A DNA stretch of 64,000 nucleotides from Cytophagaceae bacterium ABcell3 (GTDB lineage: Bacteria > Bacteroidota > Bacteroidia > Cytophagales > Cytophagaceae). The stretch covers positions 3,060,584 through 3,124,583 of the forward strand of contig CP133159.1 of assembly GCA_030913385.1 (NCBI GenBank), written 5' to 3'. Shown here piece after piece: positions 17,717 through 27,100 of this stretch. The first letter of the stretch is position 1, and each line of letters begins with the position of its first letter. A program made the translations under genes and the position numbers. The notes below the pieces were generated by a model, which was not told the DNA's origin, ran no database searches, and was given only the letters and a program-made list of their open reading frames with translations.

Positions 17717-19441
17717 ATGGAAAACCCTAATATAGTAACAAACTTTGATTATAAAGTAATAATTCTAGGTGCAGGAGCTGCTGGTATCAGGACAGCTATA
17801 GAACTTAAAAAGAACAATATATCTTGTTTGCTGATTTCAAAACGGAAACACGATGATGCCCACACCAAAATGGCTGCTGGTGGAATTAATGCATCATTGG
17901 GTAGCCTTGATCCTGATGACAACTGGAAAATACATGCGGCGGACACTATTAGAGAAGGTTATTTTATCAATGATCCATCTGCTGTGGAAGTAGTGTGCAA
18001 ACAAGCTCCGGAAGCTGTTTTAGAATTGCAAAAATGGGGCTGTAAATTTAATTTGACTGAAGATGGAAAGATAAACCAACGTTTCTTTGGTGCCCAGTCT
18101 TTTAGACGTACATGTTTTTCAGGAGATGAAACGGGCAAAGAAATTTTAAGAACATTGGTTGCTAAAGCCAAAGCTGAGGCTATAGAACACCAAGAAGGTA
18201 TTTATATTTTTAAAATTCTTAAAAGCAATGAGCGCATAACCGGGGCTTTAGGGTATGATATGGTAAATGAACAATTCGTACATTATTTATCACCTGTTGT
18301 TGTTATCGCTTGTGGGGGATATGCATCGGTATACAGTAGGTCTTCTTCAAGGCAAGGTGAAAATACGGGAGATAGTATTTCCTTGGCACTGCAAGCAGGA
18401 GCAAGGGTCATGGATATGGAAATGGTCCAGTTTCACCCAACGGGAATGGTTAGCCCTCAATCATATCTGGGTAAATTAGTAACAGAAGCTGTTAGGGGAG
18501 AGGGAGGGATATTGGTCAATAAAACAGGAGAGCGTTTTATGGAAAAATACGCTCCAGAGCAAATGGAGCTAGCTACAAGAGATGAAGTAGCACGAGCCAT
18601 TGCAAAGGAAATCCTAGAAGGACGTGGCACAAAAAACAGTGGAGTTTTCCTGGATATTTCACATAAAGATAAGGACTTTATTAAAGATCGTTTGCCACAT
18701 ATGTACGAACGCTTTTCAGGGATTGGTATAGATATCTCTAAAAAACCTATGGAAGTGGCCCCAACCAGCCATTATTCTATGGGAGGTATAGAGGTGGATT
18801 TTACCACTGGCAGTACAGGTGTTAAAGGCCTATATGCAGTAGGTGAGGCTACAGCAGGTTTGCACGGCGCAAATAGGCTCGGAGGAAATTCATTAGCAGA
18901 AACTATAGTATTGGGTAAAATAACTGGCAATAGTATTGCTGAATACTTAACTACACAGGCAACTATTGAGAAAAAAGGGAATGACACTACCATACAGTTG
19001 CCACAGTTCCCTAATTATCTCTCCGCAGAAAAACTTATCAAAGATGTTAAAGAGCTCCTGTGGTTACATGCCGGGATAATTCGTTCTCAAAAAATACTTG
19101 AAGAAGGTCTGGAAAAGCTAGAAAAAATCCAAAAAAATCTAAAGGGCCATGAACAACAAACTGAATTTAATGCTGAGAACTTCTTAATGTCTTTAGACTT
19201 ACATAATATAATGGTGGTAGCTGAACTTATTTTAAAATCAGCTTTAGAAAGAAAAGAGTCCAGAGGTGCGCATTTTAGAGAAGATTTTCCAGAAGAGAGG
19301 AAGCATTGGTGTAAAAATATTTTGTGGGGGAAAACTCAAGCCGGATATCAGATATCATCTAAAGATATTCCAGAAGTTGGTAGAGATATTAAAGAAGTAC
19401 TTGAAGCGCATTATAGATTGGATTACCACCAATTAGAATAA
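17717..19441 (+). CDS. Fumarate reductase/succinate dehydrogenase-type flavoprotein, no partner subunits
   Basis: The 574-residue protein opens with the FAD-binding motif ILGAGAAGIRTAIEL, has HTKMAAGGINAS, in which the His aligns with the covalent-FAD histidine of SdhA/FrdA, and retains the active-site segments FHPTGM, RGEGGILV, HYSMGGIEV and GLHGANRLGGNSL. It is therefore a likely dicarboxylate oxidoreductase. RRTCFSGDETG resembles SdhA more than L-aspartate oxidase. No iron-sulfur or membrane anchor gene is adjacent, so it may be a soluble fumarate reductase or use unlinked partners. The role is inferred from family only. It ends at a terminator shared with rpsU. Confidence 0.8.
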   Translation: MENPNIVTNFDYKVIILGAGAAGIRTAIELKKNNISCLLISKRKHDDAHTKMAAGGINASLGSLDPDDNWKIHAADTIREGYFINDPSAVEVVCKQAPEAVLELQKWGCKFNLTEDGKINQRFFGAQSFRRTCFSGDETGKEILRTLVAKAKAEAIEHQEGIYIFKILKSNERITGALGYDMVNEQFVHYLSPVVVIACGGYASVYSRSSSRQGENTGDSISLALQAGARVMDMEMVQFHPTGMVSPQSYLGKLVTEAVRGEGGILVNKTGERFMEKYAPEQMELATRDEVARAIAKEILEGRGTKNSGVFLDISHKDKDFIKDRLPHMYERFSGIGIDISKKPMEVAPTSHYSMGGIEVDFTTGSTGVKGLYAVGEATAGLHGANRLGGNSLAETIVLGKITGNSIAEYLTTQATIEKKGNDTTIQLPQFPNYLSAEKLIKDVKELLWLHAGIIRSQKILEEGLEKLEKIQKNLKGHEQQTEFNAENFLMSLDLHNIMVVAELILKSALERKESRGAHFREDFPEERKHWCKNILWGKTQAGYQISSKDIPEVGRDIKEVLEAHYRLDYHQLE

Positions 19442-19470
19442 AAAAAAGCCCGATTGTTCGGGCTTTTTTT
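19441..19470. terminator. Bidirectional terminator shared by the flavoprotein gene and rpsU
   Basis: AAAAAAAGCCCGA pairs with TCGGGCTTTTTTT around a TTGT loop. The stem overlaps the last codons of rpsU and directly follows the flavoprotein stop codon. Confidence 0.9.
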
Positions 19471-19663
19471 ATATGTTTTCGTTATTCTGCATTTTCTGAC
19501 GATAAATGGCTTTGATCTTTTGGTTTCTTCTAGCCACTGAAGGTTTTTCGAAATATGAGCGTGAACGAACTTCATTTAAAGTACCTGTCTGCTGAAATTT
19601 CTTTTTATAACGCTTTAAAGCACGGTCAATAGACTCATTTTCTTTTACCTTAATTACGATCAT
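19469..19663 (-). CDS. rpsU: Small ribosomal subunit protein S21
   Basis: The 64-residue product starting MIVIKVKENESIDRALKRYK is a typical Bacteroidota S21, with the conserved RSRSYFEKPSVARR and IKAIYRQK segments. The frame is open for ten more codons upstream (to 19693), but the Met at 19663 matches the family start and is used here. S21 is a component of the 30S platform near the mRNA exit. In Bacteroidota it belongs to the group that sequesters the anti-Shine-Dalgarno tail of 16S rRNA, which fits the scarcity of Shine-Dalgarno sequences in this window. It ends inside a terminator shared with the convergent flavoprotein gene. Confidence 0.95.
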   Translation of the reverse strand: MIVIKVKENESIDRALKRYKKKFQQTGTLNEVRSRSYFEKPSVARRNQKIKAIYRQKMQNNENI

Positions 19664-20026
19664 AATAAATCCTTCTTTCTGTTTAATTTTCAAATTTTGA
19701 TTCGCAAATGTATCACTTTTTTTTATTTAATGCAAGTAGCATTAAGAAAAATATTCTCCTTTATACTAATAACTAAATAACCAAAGCTTTAGTTGCGTAT
19801 CTGTGTTTGATTGGTGTGCCACCTATTTATGACCAGTAAATTTAAAACTATAAGATTTCCTCGCAACTTAACTTAGTACCCTTAAAACAAGGTTGAAACC
19901 AGCTTTGAAAATTAAAAAATGGCAAAAGCTGTTACTTATTGCCGCTATACTTGTATTATTCAATATAATCCAGAGATTGTTCCATTTTTTCTCTGCTAAT
20001 TTTTTCTTAATACATTAAACATCGAT
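19664..20026. other. Intergenic region between rpsU and the mannanase gene
   Basis: AT-rich; it presumably holds both divergent promoters. A 41-codon frame from TTG at 19893 to a stop at 20016 would encode a hydrophobic peptide, but it has no ATG and I do not call it. Nothing else is supported. Confidence 0.4.
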
Positions 20027-23000
20027 ATGAAACGAACTTTACTAATGCTGTTATTGGGCTGCGTTGCCTCTATGTACGCAAATGCCCAAGGGTTTCAAAC
20101 CTCGGGAGCAGAACTATTAGATGCTAATGGAAATCCCTTTGTTATGAAAGGTATCAATGTCCCTTTGGCGTGGTTTACTAACCAAACTTTAGACAACATT
20201 GAAAACATTCGTGAAAACACCAACGCTAACTGTTTGAGGATCGTCATTGGGAATGGCTATACCCCAAATGATGGAACGGGGTCAAACTGGAATACCAGGG
20301 ATGAAGATTGGCAATTGGCAGTAGAGAGGTGTATTGAAAATAATATGATCCCAATGGTAGAAGTTCATAATGTACTGGGGAGCAACGATCCTGAAGACTT
20401 ACAGGCTGTAGCTGAATGGTGGGCTTCGAAAGCAGATTTTTTGACCAGACCTGAAAATGAAAGGTATTTACTCATAAATATTGTCAATGAATGGGGGGAT
20501 TGGTGGATGAGTAGTCCTAATAATGACCCGCCACAAAGTTTATGGCGTGATGCTTATATTGATGCAGTCCAAACTATTAGAGATGCAGGAGTTACCACTA
20601 CTTTGGTAATTGACGCCCCCGGCTACGGCCAAGACTATCAAAGCTCTACTTTGCTAAACTATGCGCCAGAGGTTATTGAGGCTGACCCTGAAAACAATCT
20701 TATGTTTTCGTTACACATGTACTGTGAATGGAGTACCACTGGAAATTCAGATATAGCAACTTTGCTTCCAGCTGTGAAAAACGCAGGAATTCCTATTACT
20801 GTTGGAGAGTTTGGTTTCCAACATGATGAACCTGGTGGTATTTGTGATATTGACGAGGAGCTTATTTTAAGCATTGGGGAACAACATGGTATTGGTTGGC
20901 TAGCATGGTCATGGATTGGTAATGGCAGTCCTTTGGAATATCTAGACTTGAGTAACAACTGGAGTGGAACAGATCTTACCCCATGGGGAGAAACAATAGT
21001 AAATGGAACTTATGGAACCCAAACTGCTGAAACAGCCACTGTGTTCCTCTCTGATGGTGATAACGAACCTCCTGTTGTAAGTTTGATAGCACCTGAAAAT
21101 GAAGCTTCATTTCCTCATGGAGAAGATATCATATTGTCAGCAGAAGCATCAGATCCTGATGGAGAAGTGGCTAATGTCCGTTTTTTTAATGGCAATGTTT
21201 TATTGGGGATAGTTGACTCTGAGCCTTATACGTTTACTTGGGAAAATGCCCCAGAAGGAGAACATACAATTACCGCTCGTGCCACGGACGATGGTGGAGC
21301 TTTTACTACTTCCGACCCAATAGTTATAACAGTAAGAACACCTTGCCCCCAACCAGATTTAGGAACTCAACTGGTAACCTGTCCAGGTAATGTACTAGAG
21401 CTTGATTCAGGGGTAGAACTTAATGATGATTTTGAATTTGGGTGGTCCTTTAACGGACAGGAAATAAGTGGTGCATCTTCCAATACTTTGGAAATTGATG
21501 AACCTGGTATGTATCGGGTTACTATTTCTACTATCGATTGTGAAGCAACTGACGAAGTAGAGGTGGTTTCTGGATTGCTGGAGGCAACAGGGGATACATT
21601 ATGTATAGCTGGCGAGGCAACAATAAGCGTTTCTGGCGGCAACGGGCCTTATGAATGGTTTGCAGAAGAAACAGGTGGAGAAGCATTATATGAAGGAGAG
21701 TCTTATCAGCTACAAGTAGAGGAGACCACAGTTTTTTATGTAGAAGACCTTGGTGCAGAGCCTCATTTGGCAGAGTATATAATGGGCGAAATTGAAAGAC
21801 CGGCAGGTGTAGAACAATGGGGGCTTTCAGGTACTGACTTTGCTGATGACGATAAAAACATTGCCTTTATTGTCTATGAGGAATTAACCCTTAATGCTAT
21901 ACATGTTTATTCTGCAACAGCAAACAATGAAGTAACAATTAGGGTTTTGGAAGGTACCAATGTTATTGAAGAAGTTATCCATACAGTAGGGACAGGCAAG
22001 CAGCGAATACCCTTGAATGTATCGCTTACCCCAGGGGAATACACCATAGACCCTGTAGGAACCTCCGGAACTTTACAGTATCAAGCAGAAGGAGCTAGTT
22101 TTCCATATGAACTTCCAAATATCATGTCATTTACTGGTACCCAGGAGTGGGTATTAAGTGATGGCAGATATGGCTTTTTCTACGAATGGGAAATTTCAGT
22201 TGAGTCAGATTTGGTATGTGGGCGAACTCCCATTACTGTGGTAGTAGATCCTGATCATGAAAGTTGTACTGATTGTCACGGAACTGAAAATGGAACCGCC
22301 GAAATTGACGAATGCGATGTATGTGCTGGTGGCGAAACAGGCATTGAACCGGGTTATACTTGCGCTGAGCCTGAAATTGAATCTATCAGCGAGGACATTG
22401 AAGTTGAAGAAGGGGAAGAGTTAACGCTAACAGTTACAGCTTCTGGCCCTGGCGAACTTTCATATCAATGGTTCAGAAACGGCCAAGCCATAGAAGGTGC
22501 CACTGGTGCTACCTATACCGTAACTGAAGCTGCTGTTTCTGATGCGGGCACTTACCATGTGGTGGTAAGCAACGAAAACGGTGACACGCAAAGCGCCTCT
22601 GTTGAGGTAACCATTATCCAAGGAATTGACTGTAACGGCGACGAAGGGGGAACAGCCTATATCGATGACTGCGATGTCTGCGCCGGTGGCAATACAGGCA
22701 TTGAGCCAGGCTTCACTTGCGCAGAGCCAACAGTAGAAGTTGTCTCCAGCGACATCAATGTAGAAGAAGGTGAAGACTTTACTTTAGAAGTTTCTGTAAG
22801 CGGTCCTGGAGAGAACACTTACCAGTGGTTCAAAGACGGAGAGCCAATTGAAGGCGCTACAGAAAGCACCTATACGGTACCTTCTGCAAGCGGTTCCGAT
22901 GCGGGAAGCTATCATGTGGTTGTGACCAATGACAATGGCTCTACTACCAGTGACCCAATCCAAGTAAGCATTGCCGCAGCACCTGAAGTGGATTGCAACG

Positions 23001-24076
23001 GCGATGAAAACGGAACAGCGGAAATTGACGAGTGCGATGTCTGCGCCGGTGGCAATACAGGTATTGAGCCGGGCTTCACTTGCGCAGCACCAACAGTAGA
23101 AGTTGTTTCCAGCGACATCAATGTAGAAGAAGGTGAAGACTTTACTTTGGAAGTTTCTGTAAGCGGTCCTGGAGAGAACACTTACCAGTGGTTCAAAGAC
23201 GGAGAGCCAATTGAAGGCGCTACAGAAAGTACCTATACGGTTCCTTCTGCTAGTGTGGCCGATGCAGGCAGTTACTATGTAGTTGTGACCAATGACAATG
23301 GTTCTGTCACTAGTGATGAGATACATGTGAATGTAAGCTTGGCAGTAGATTGTAATGGGGTAGCTGGAGGTACTGCTGAGATAGACGAATGTGGAGAATG
23401 TGCCGGTGGCGATACAGGAATCGAACCAGGTTCTTCATGTCCGGTAGAGAACCCAGAAATTGTAAGTATCCCAACAGAGCTTGAAGCTACTTTAGGAGAA
23501 CTATTTGAGTTGAATATAAATGCTACAGGCCCAGGGTCTTTCACTTACCGGTGGTATCACAATGGTAACCCAATAGATGGTGCTACCAGCAGCAGTTATA
23601 CTGTAGATGAAACCTCAGAAGAAGACGCCGGTACTTACTATGTGGTCATTACCAGCAGCAATGGAGGAGAGACCAGAAGTGACAATATTACGCTGACAGT
23701 AACCGAACCGGTAGATTGTAACGGAGACGCTTGGGGAGATGCCTTTATAGATGTATGTGGTGAATGCGCAGGCGGTAATACGGACAGAGAACCTATAGAG
23801 GATGAAGATGAATGCATTACCAGCATTAACGCAGAAGACGTTAATGGCCAGGTAAAAGTTTATCCTAACCCTGCTAATACAGAGTTGTTTGTGGAACATG
23901 GTTTTACAAATACCGTAAACATTACAGTATACAATAATCATGGACAGGCAGTAGTGTCTATAGAAAACAGTCTGTCAACAGAAAGAGTAAATGTTAACGA
24001 CTTACCTGCTGGAATGTATCATATTACAATACAGGGTAATGATTCAATTAAGCATATCTCATTTATTAAACATTAA
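20027..24076 (+). CDS. GH5 (subfamily 8-like) endo-beta-1,4-mannanase, multidomain, T9SS-secreted
   Basis: The 1349-residue protein has a signal peptide ending MYANAQ and a GH5 barrel at about 25-330. Acid/base Glu155 lies in INIVNEW and nucleophile Glu261 in VGEFGF. The segments LVIDAPGYGQ, FSLHMY and IGWLAWSWIGNG follow the pattern of alkaline beta-mannanases of GH5_8, so mannan is the likely substrate; the subfamily is assigned from memory of that pattern. A cadherin/Ig-like domain (about 350-435) and further beta-sandwich domains follow. Five cysteine motifs then alternate with four Ig-like domains (from 22271), and a T9SS type A domain with VKVYPNPANTELFVEH ends it. The GH74 gene follows after 48 bp without an evident terminator, so the two may form an operon. 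Confidence 0.9.
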   Translation: MKRTLLMLLLGCVASMYANAQGFQTSGAELLDANGNPFVMKGINVPLAWFTNQTLDNIENIRENTNANCLRIVIGNGYTPNDGTGSNWNTRDEDWQLAVERCIENNMIPMVEVHNVLGSNDPEDLQAVAEWWASKADFLTRPENERYLLINIVNEWGDWWMSSPNNDPPQSLWRDAYIDAVQTIRDAGVTTTLVIDAPGYGQDYQSSTLLNYAPEVIEADPENNLMFSLHMYCEWSTTGNSDIATLLPAVKNAGIPITVGEFGFQHDEPGGICDIDEELILSIGEQHGIGWLAWSWIGNGSPLEYLDLSNNWSGTDLTPWGETIVNGTYGTQTAETATVFLSDGDNEPPVVSLIAPENEASFPHGEDIILSAEASDPDGEVANVRFFNGNVLLGIVDSEPYTFTWENAPEGEHTITARATDDGGAFTTSDPIVITVRTPCPQPDLGTQLVTCPGNVLELDSGVELNDDFEFGWSFNGQEISGASSNTLEIDEPGMYRVTISTIDCEATDEVEVVSGLLEATGDTLCIAGEATISVSGGNGPYEWFAEETGGEALYEGESYQLQVEETTVFYVEDLGAEPHLAEYIMGEIERPAGVEQWGLSGTDFADDDKNIAFIVYEELTLNAIHVYSATANNEVTIRVLEGTNVIEEVIHTVGTGKQRIPLNVSLTPGEYTIDPVGTSGTLQYQAEGASFPYELPNIMSFTGTQEWVLSDGRYGFFYEWEISVESDLVCGRTPITVVVDPDHESCTDCHGTENGTAEIDECDVCAGGETGIEPGYTCAEPEIESISEDIEVEEGEELTLTVTASGPGELSYQWFRNGQAIEGATGATYTVTEAAVSDAGTYHVVVSNENGDTQSASVEVTIIQGIDCNGDEGGTAYIDDCDVCAGGNTGIEPGFTCAEPTVEVVSSDINVEEGEDFTLEVSVSGPGENTYQWFKDGEPIEGATESTYTVPSASGSDAGSYHVVVTNDNGSTTSDPIQVSIAAAPEVDCNGDENGTAEIDECDVCAGGNTGIEPGFTCAAPTVEVVSSDINVEEGEDFTLEVSVSGPGENTYQWFKDGEPIEGATESTYTVPSASVADAGSYYVVVTNDNGSVTSDEIHVNVSLAVDCNGVAGGTAEIDECGECAGGDTGIEPGSSCPVENPEIVSIPTELEATLGELFELNINATGPGSFTYRWYHNGNPIDGATSSSYTVDETSEEDAGTYYVVITSSNGGETRSDNITLTVTEPVDCNGDAWGDAFIDVCGECAGGNTDREPIEDEDECITSINAEDVNGQVKVYPNPANTELFVEHGFTNTVNITVYNNHGQAVVSIENSLSTERVNVNDLPAGMYHITIQGNDSIKHISFIKH
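22271..23830 (+). repeat. Cysteine-motif plus Ig-like module array in the mannanase gene
   Basis: Five cysteine motifs start at 22271, 22628, 22991, 23348 and 23713, with four Ig-like domains between them. Module order and spacing parallel the arrays in the GH10 and GH74 genes. The first motif is variant (CTDCHGTENG). Confidence 0.85.
23051..23343 (+). repeat. 293-bp tract identical to part of the GH74 gene
   Basis: It reads identical to 27899-28191, covering most of one cysteine motif and one Ig-like domain. The tract is bounded by single mismatches (T versus C at 23050, A versus G at 23344). Confidence 0.82.
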
Positions 24077-24124
24077 ATTCAAAAGCAGCCAGGTTTGACA
24101 GCCTTTCTTATAAAATAAGGTTCT

Positions 24125-27100
24125 ATGAGAAAACGATTATGTAATTTTTGGGTATTTTTTTTAACATTTGTCCTGTACATCCCAACAAGTTATGGACAAA
24201 GTGAATACAGTTGGGGAAATGTGGAAATTGTCGCAGGAGGCTTTTTAACAGGTATTGTTTACCATCCCACAGAACAGGGCCTTGCTTATGCCCGGACAGA
24301 TATGGGTGGTGCCTACAGACTAGATGGCACTACCAGAAGGTGGGAACCACTGACTGATGTATTTGATGCAGATGACTGGAACATGATGGGGATTGAAAGT
24401 ATGGCCATAGATCCTACAGATCCGGATAGGGTTTATATGGCTTGCGGTACCTATGCTTACCATGACTGGGCAGGAAATGCTTCTTTCTTTAGTTCAACTG
24501 ATCGTGGAGAGACTTGGGAAAGAACTTATCTTGATTTTAAACTAGGCGCCAATGAAGATGGTCGGGGCATGGGCGAACGTCTGGCTTTAGATCCTAATGC
24601 ACCTGAAACCCTTTATTTAGGTACTAGGCAAAACGGCCTTTACAAATCTACCAACAGAGGAGCTAATTGGTCTCAGGTAAGTTCATTTCCAAATATAAAT
24701 ACACCACGTGATGTAGGTCTTGGATTTGTAGTAATCGATGCAGCATCTGGCTCTCCGGGAAACCCTTCTCAGGTTATATATGTGGGAGTCGCACGTAATG
24801 ATGGAACGAATTTATACAGAAGCACAGACGGCGGGGAATCTTGGGAAGGGATACCTGGTGCTCCTACAGGAATTATGCCTTATCAGGCTAAACTTGCCAG
24901 CAATGGGACTTTATATATAAGCTATACAGACGCTCCCGGGCCAAATGATATTGATAATGGAGCTGTATATAAATTTAATACTCAAAGTGAAGAATGGACA
25001 CGTATTAAAGCACCTGACCCTGATATGGAATATGGTTTCGGTGGTATAGCTGTTGATCCTAATAATCCTAACACTATCATGGTTGGGTCAATTTGCAGGT
25101 GGTGGCCATACGACCAAATGTACCGTAGTACAGATGGCGGTGACAATTGGATAGCAGTAGGCACTGGCAGGGATTACATAAACAGGGATGTGTCTGCTTC
25201 ACCCTATATTAGGTGGGGAAATGACCCTTCTGAAGATAATAATATTAGAACAGGAAACTGGATAAGTGCTTTGGCCATTGATCCATTTGACTCAGACAGA
25301 GTGCTATATGCTACAGGGGCAACCGTTTGGGGCTGTGATGAAATAAGTAATGCTGATGACCAAAACCCCATCAAATGGGAAATACGTGCTCAAGGGGTAG
25401 AACAAACTGCCATTCTTTCACTGGCAAGTCCTAATGAAGGGCCTAGCCTGTTGAGTGGAATAGGGGATATTTGTGGATTTGTACATAATGATATCAGGAA
25501 ATCTCCTGAAGCTGGTATGATAGACCCTGCTTTTAAAGATGGTGTTGGTGTAGATTTTGCAGAACTAAACCCTTCTGTGTTCGCCATTATCGGGCACGAT
25601 TATGAACCTGTTGACTACATGGGAGCCATATCAACAGACGCAGGTGAAAACTGGACCAGATTTGAAAATCATCCAGCAGACATGGAAGATGGTATGATAG
25701 CATTGAGTGCGGATGGTGAAATAATTATTTGGGCGCCTGAAAATCAAGCTCCTTATAGATCTGTTGATGGAGGAAGTCAGTGGACGCAGGTAAATGGAAT
25801 TGGAGGTACCGCAACTCTGGTTTCTGATAGGGTAAATTCCAATAAATTTTATGCTATCAGAAGCAATACTTTTTATAGAAGTACAGACGGTGGTGTTAAT
25901 TTTTCCGCAGCTGCCACTTCGGGTTTTTCTGGCACAAAACTTAAAGCTGTACCTGGATATGAAAATCATATATGGGTTCCTGCAAACAACGGCCTGTATC
26001 ATTCTTCCAATGGTGGTGATTCTTTTGAAAGAAATAACCAGGTGCAAAGTGCTGACGTAGTAGGGTTTGGAAAAGCAGCTCCGGGTCAGGAATATCCTGC
26101 AATCTTTATCACAGGTTCTGTAAATAATACCTATGGTATTTACAGGTCTGATGATGCAGGTGAAAATTGGGTTAGGATTAATAATGATTTAAATCAGTTT
26201 GGCGCTATAAATACTGCCATTACAGGAGACCCAAGGGTATATGGTAGAGTTTATGTTGCTACAAATGGAAGGGGTATAATTCTTGGGGAGGTAGCTTCAG
26301 AAGAATGTGAAAAACCCAAAATTACAGCTTTTAGTCAAATAGAGGACAAGGAAAAAGAGCAGGTTAATGAAGTGGTTGCTCCGCTTGGAAGCAATATTAC
26401 CCTATCTGTCGAAACCACAGAAGAAGGTACTTGGGAATGGACTGGCCCAGACGAACTAATCTCTGATAATGAATCACTAACAGTAGAAAACTTCAGTTCT
26501 GAAGTTACTGGAACCTACGCTGCCTCATTTACCAACGTTTGTGGAAAGGATACAACTGTTTCTTTCATTCTCTCTCTTTGTGATACAAACACCATTTCTC
26601 CCATGGTAATAATTGGGGAAAATGAACCAGAAGAAAATAAAGAAATTTCAATTTCGGAGGGTAAAAACCTGACATTATCCCCTGTAGCTTCTGATGGGAA
26701 GTGGGAGTGGATAGATATTAACGGTTCTTCAGAAAGTACTAGGGAAATCTCTTTTGCCAATATTGGTATGGAAAGTACAGGCAATTATGAGGTTAATTTT
26801 ACCAACGAATGTGGCGCCCAAAGTTCATTAACCTATTCTGTTCATGTTATTGCCAAACCTGTGGTGGAAAGCTTGCCTACTGAAATCGAAGTTTCGGAAG
26901 GAGAAGCTATTACTTTGGAAGTTATAGCAACCGGAAGCGGCACTTTAAGCTATCAATGGTATCATAATGAAATGCTGATAGAAAATGCGACATCAGCAAC
27001 CTTAGAAATTGAATCTTCCCGTGAATCAGACAGTGGTATATGGCATGTAGCTATAACCGATGAATATGGTGGTGTTACAACAAGTGACAATATCGAGGTT

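Noticed and set aside
19893-20018. Hydrophobic 41-codon frame starting with TTG.
   Set aside because: No ATG or ribosome binding site; its length is within chance expectation in AT-rich intergenic DNA.
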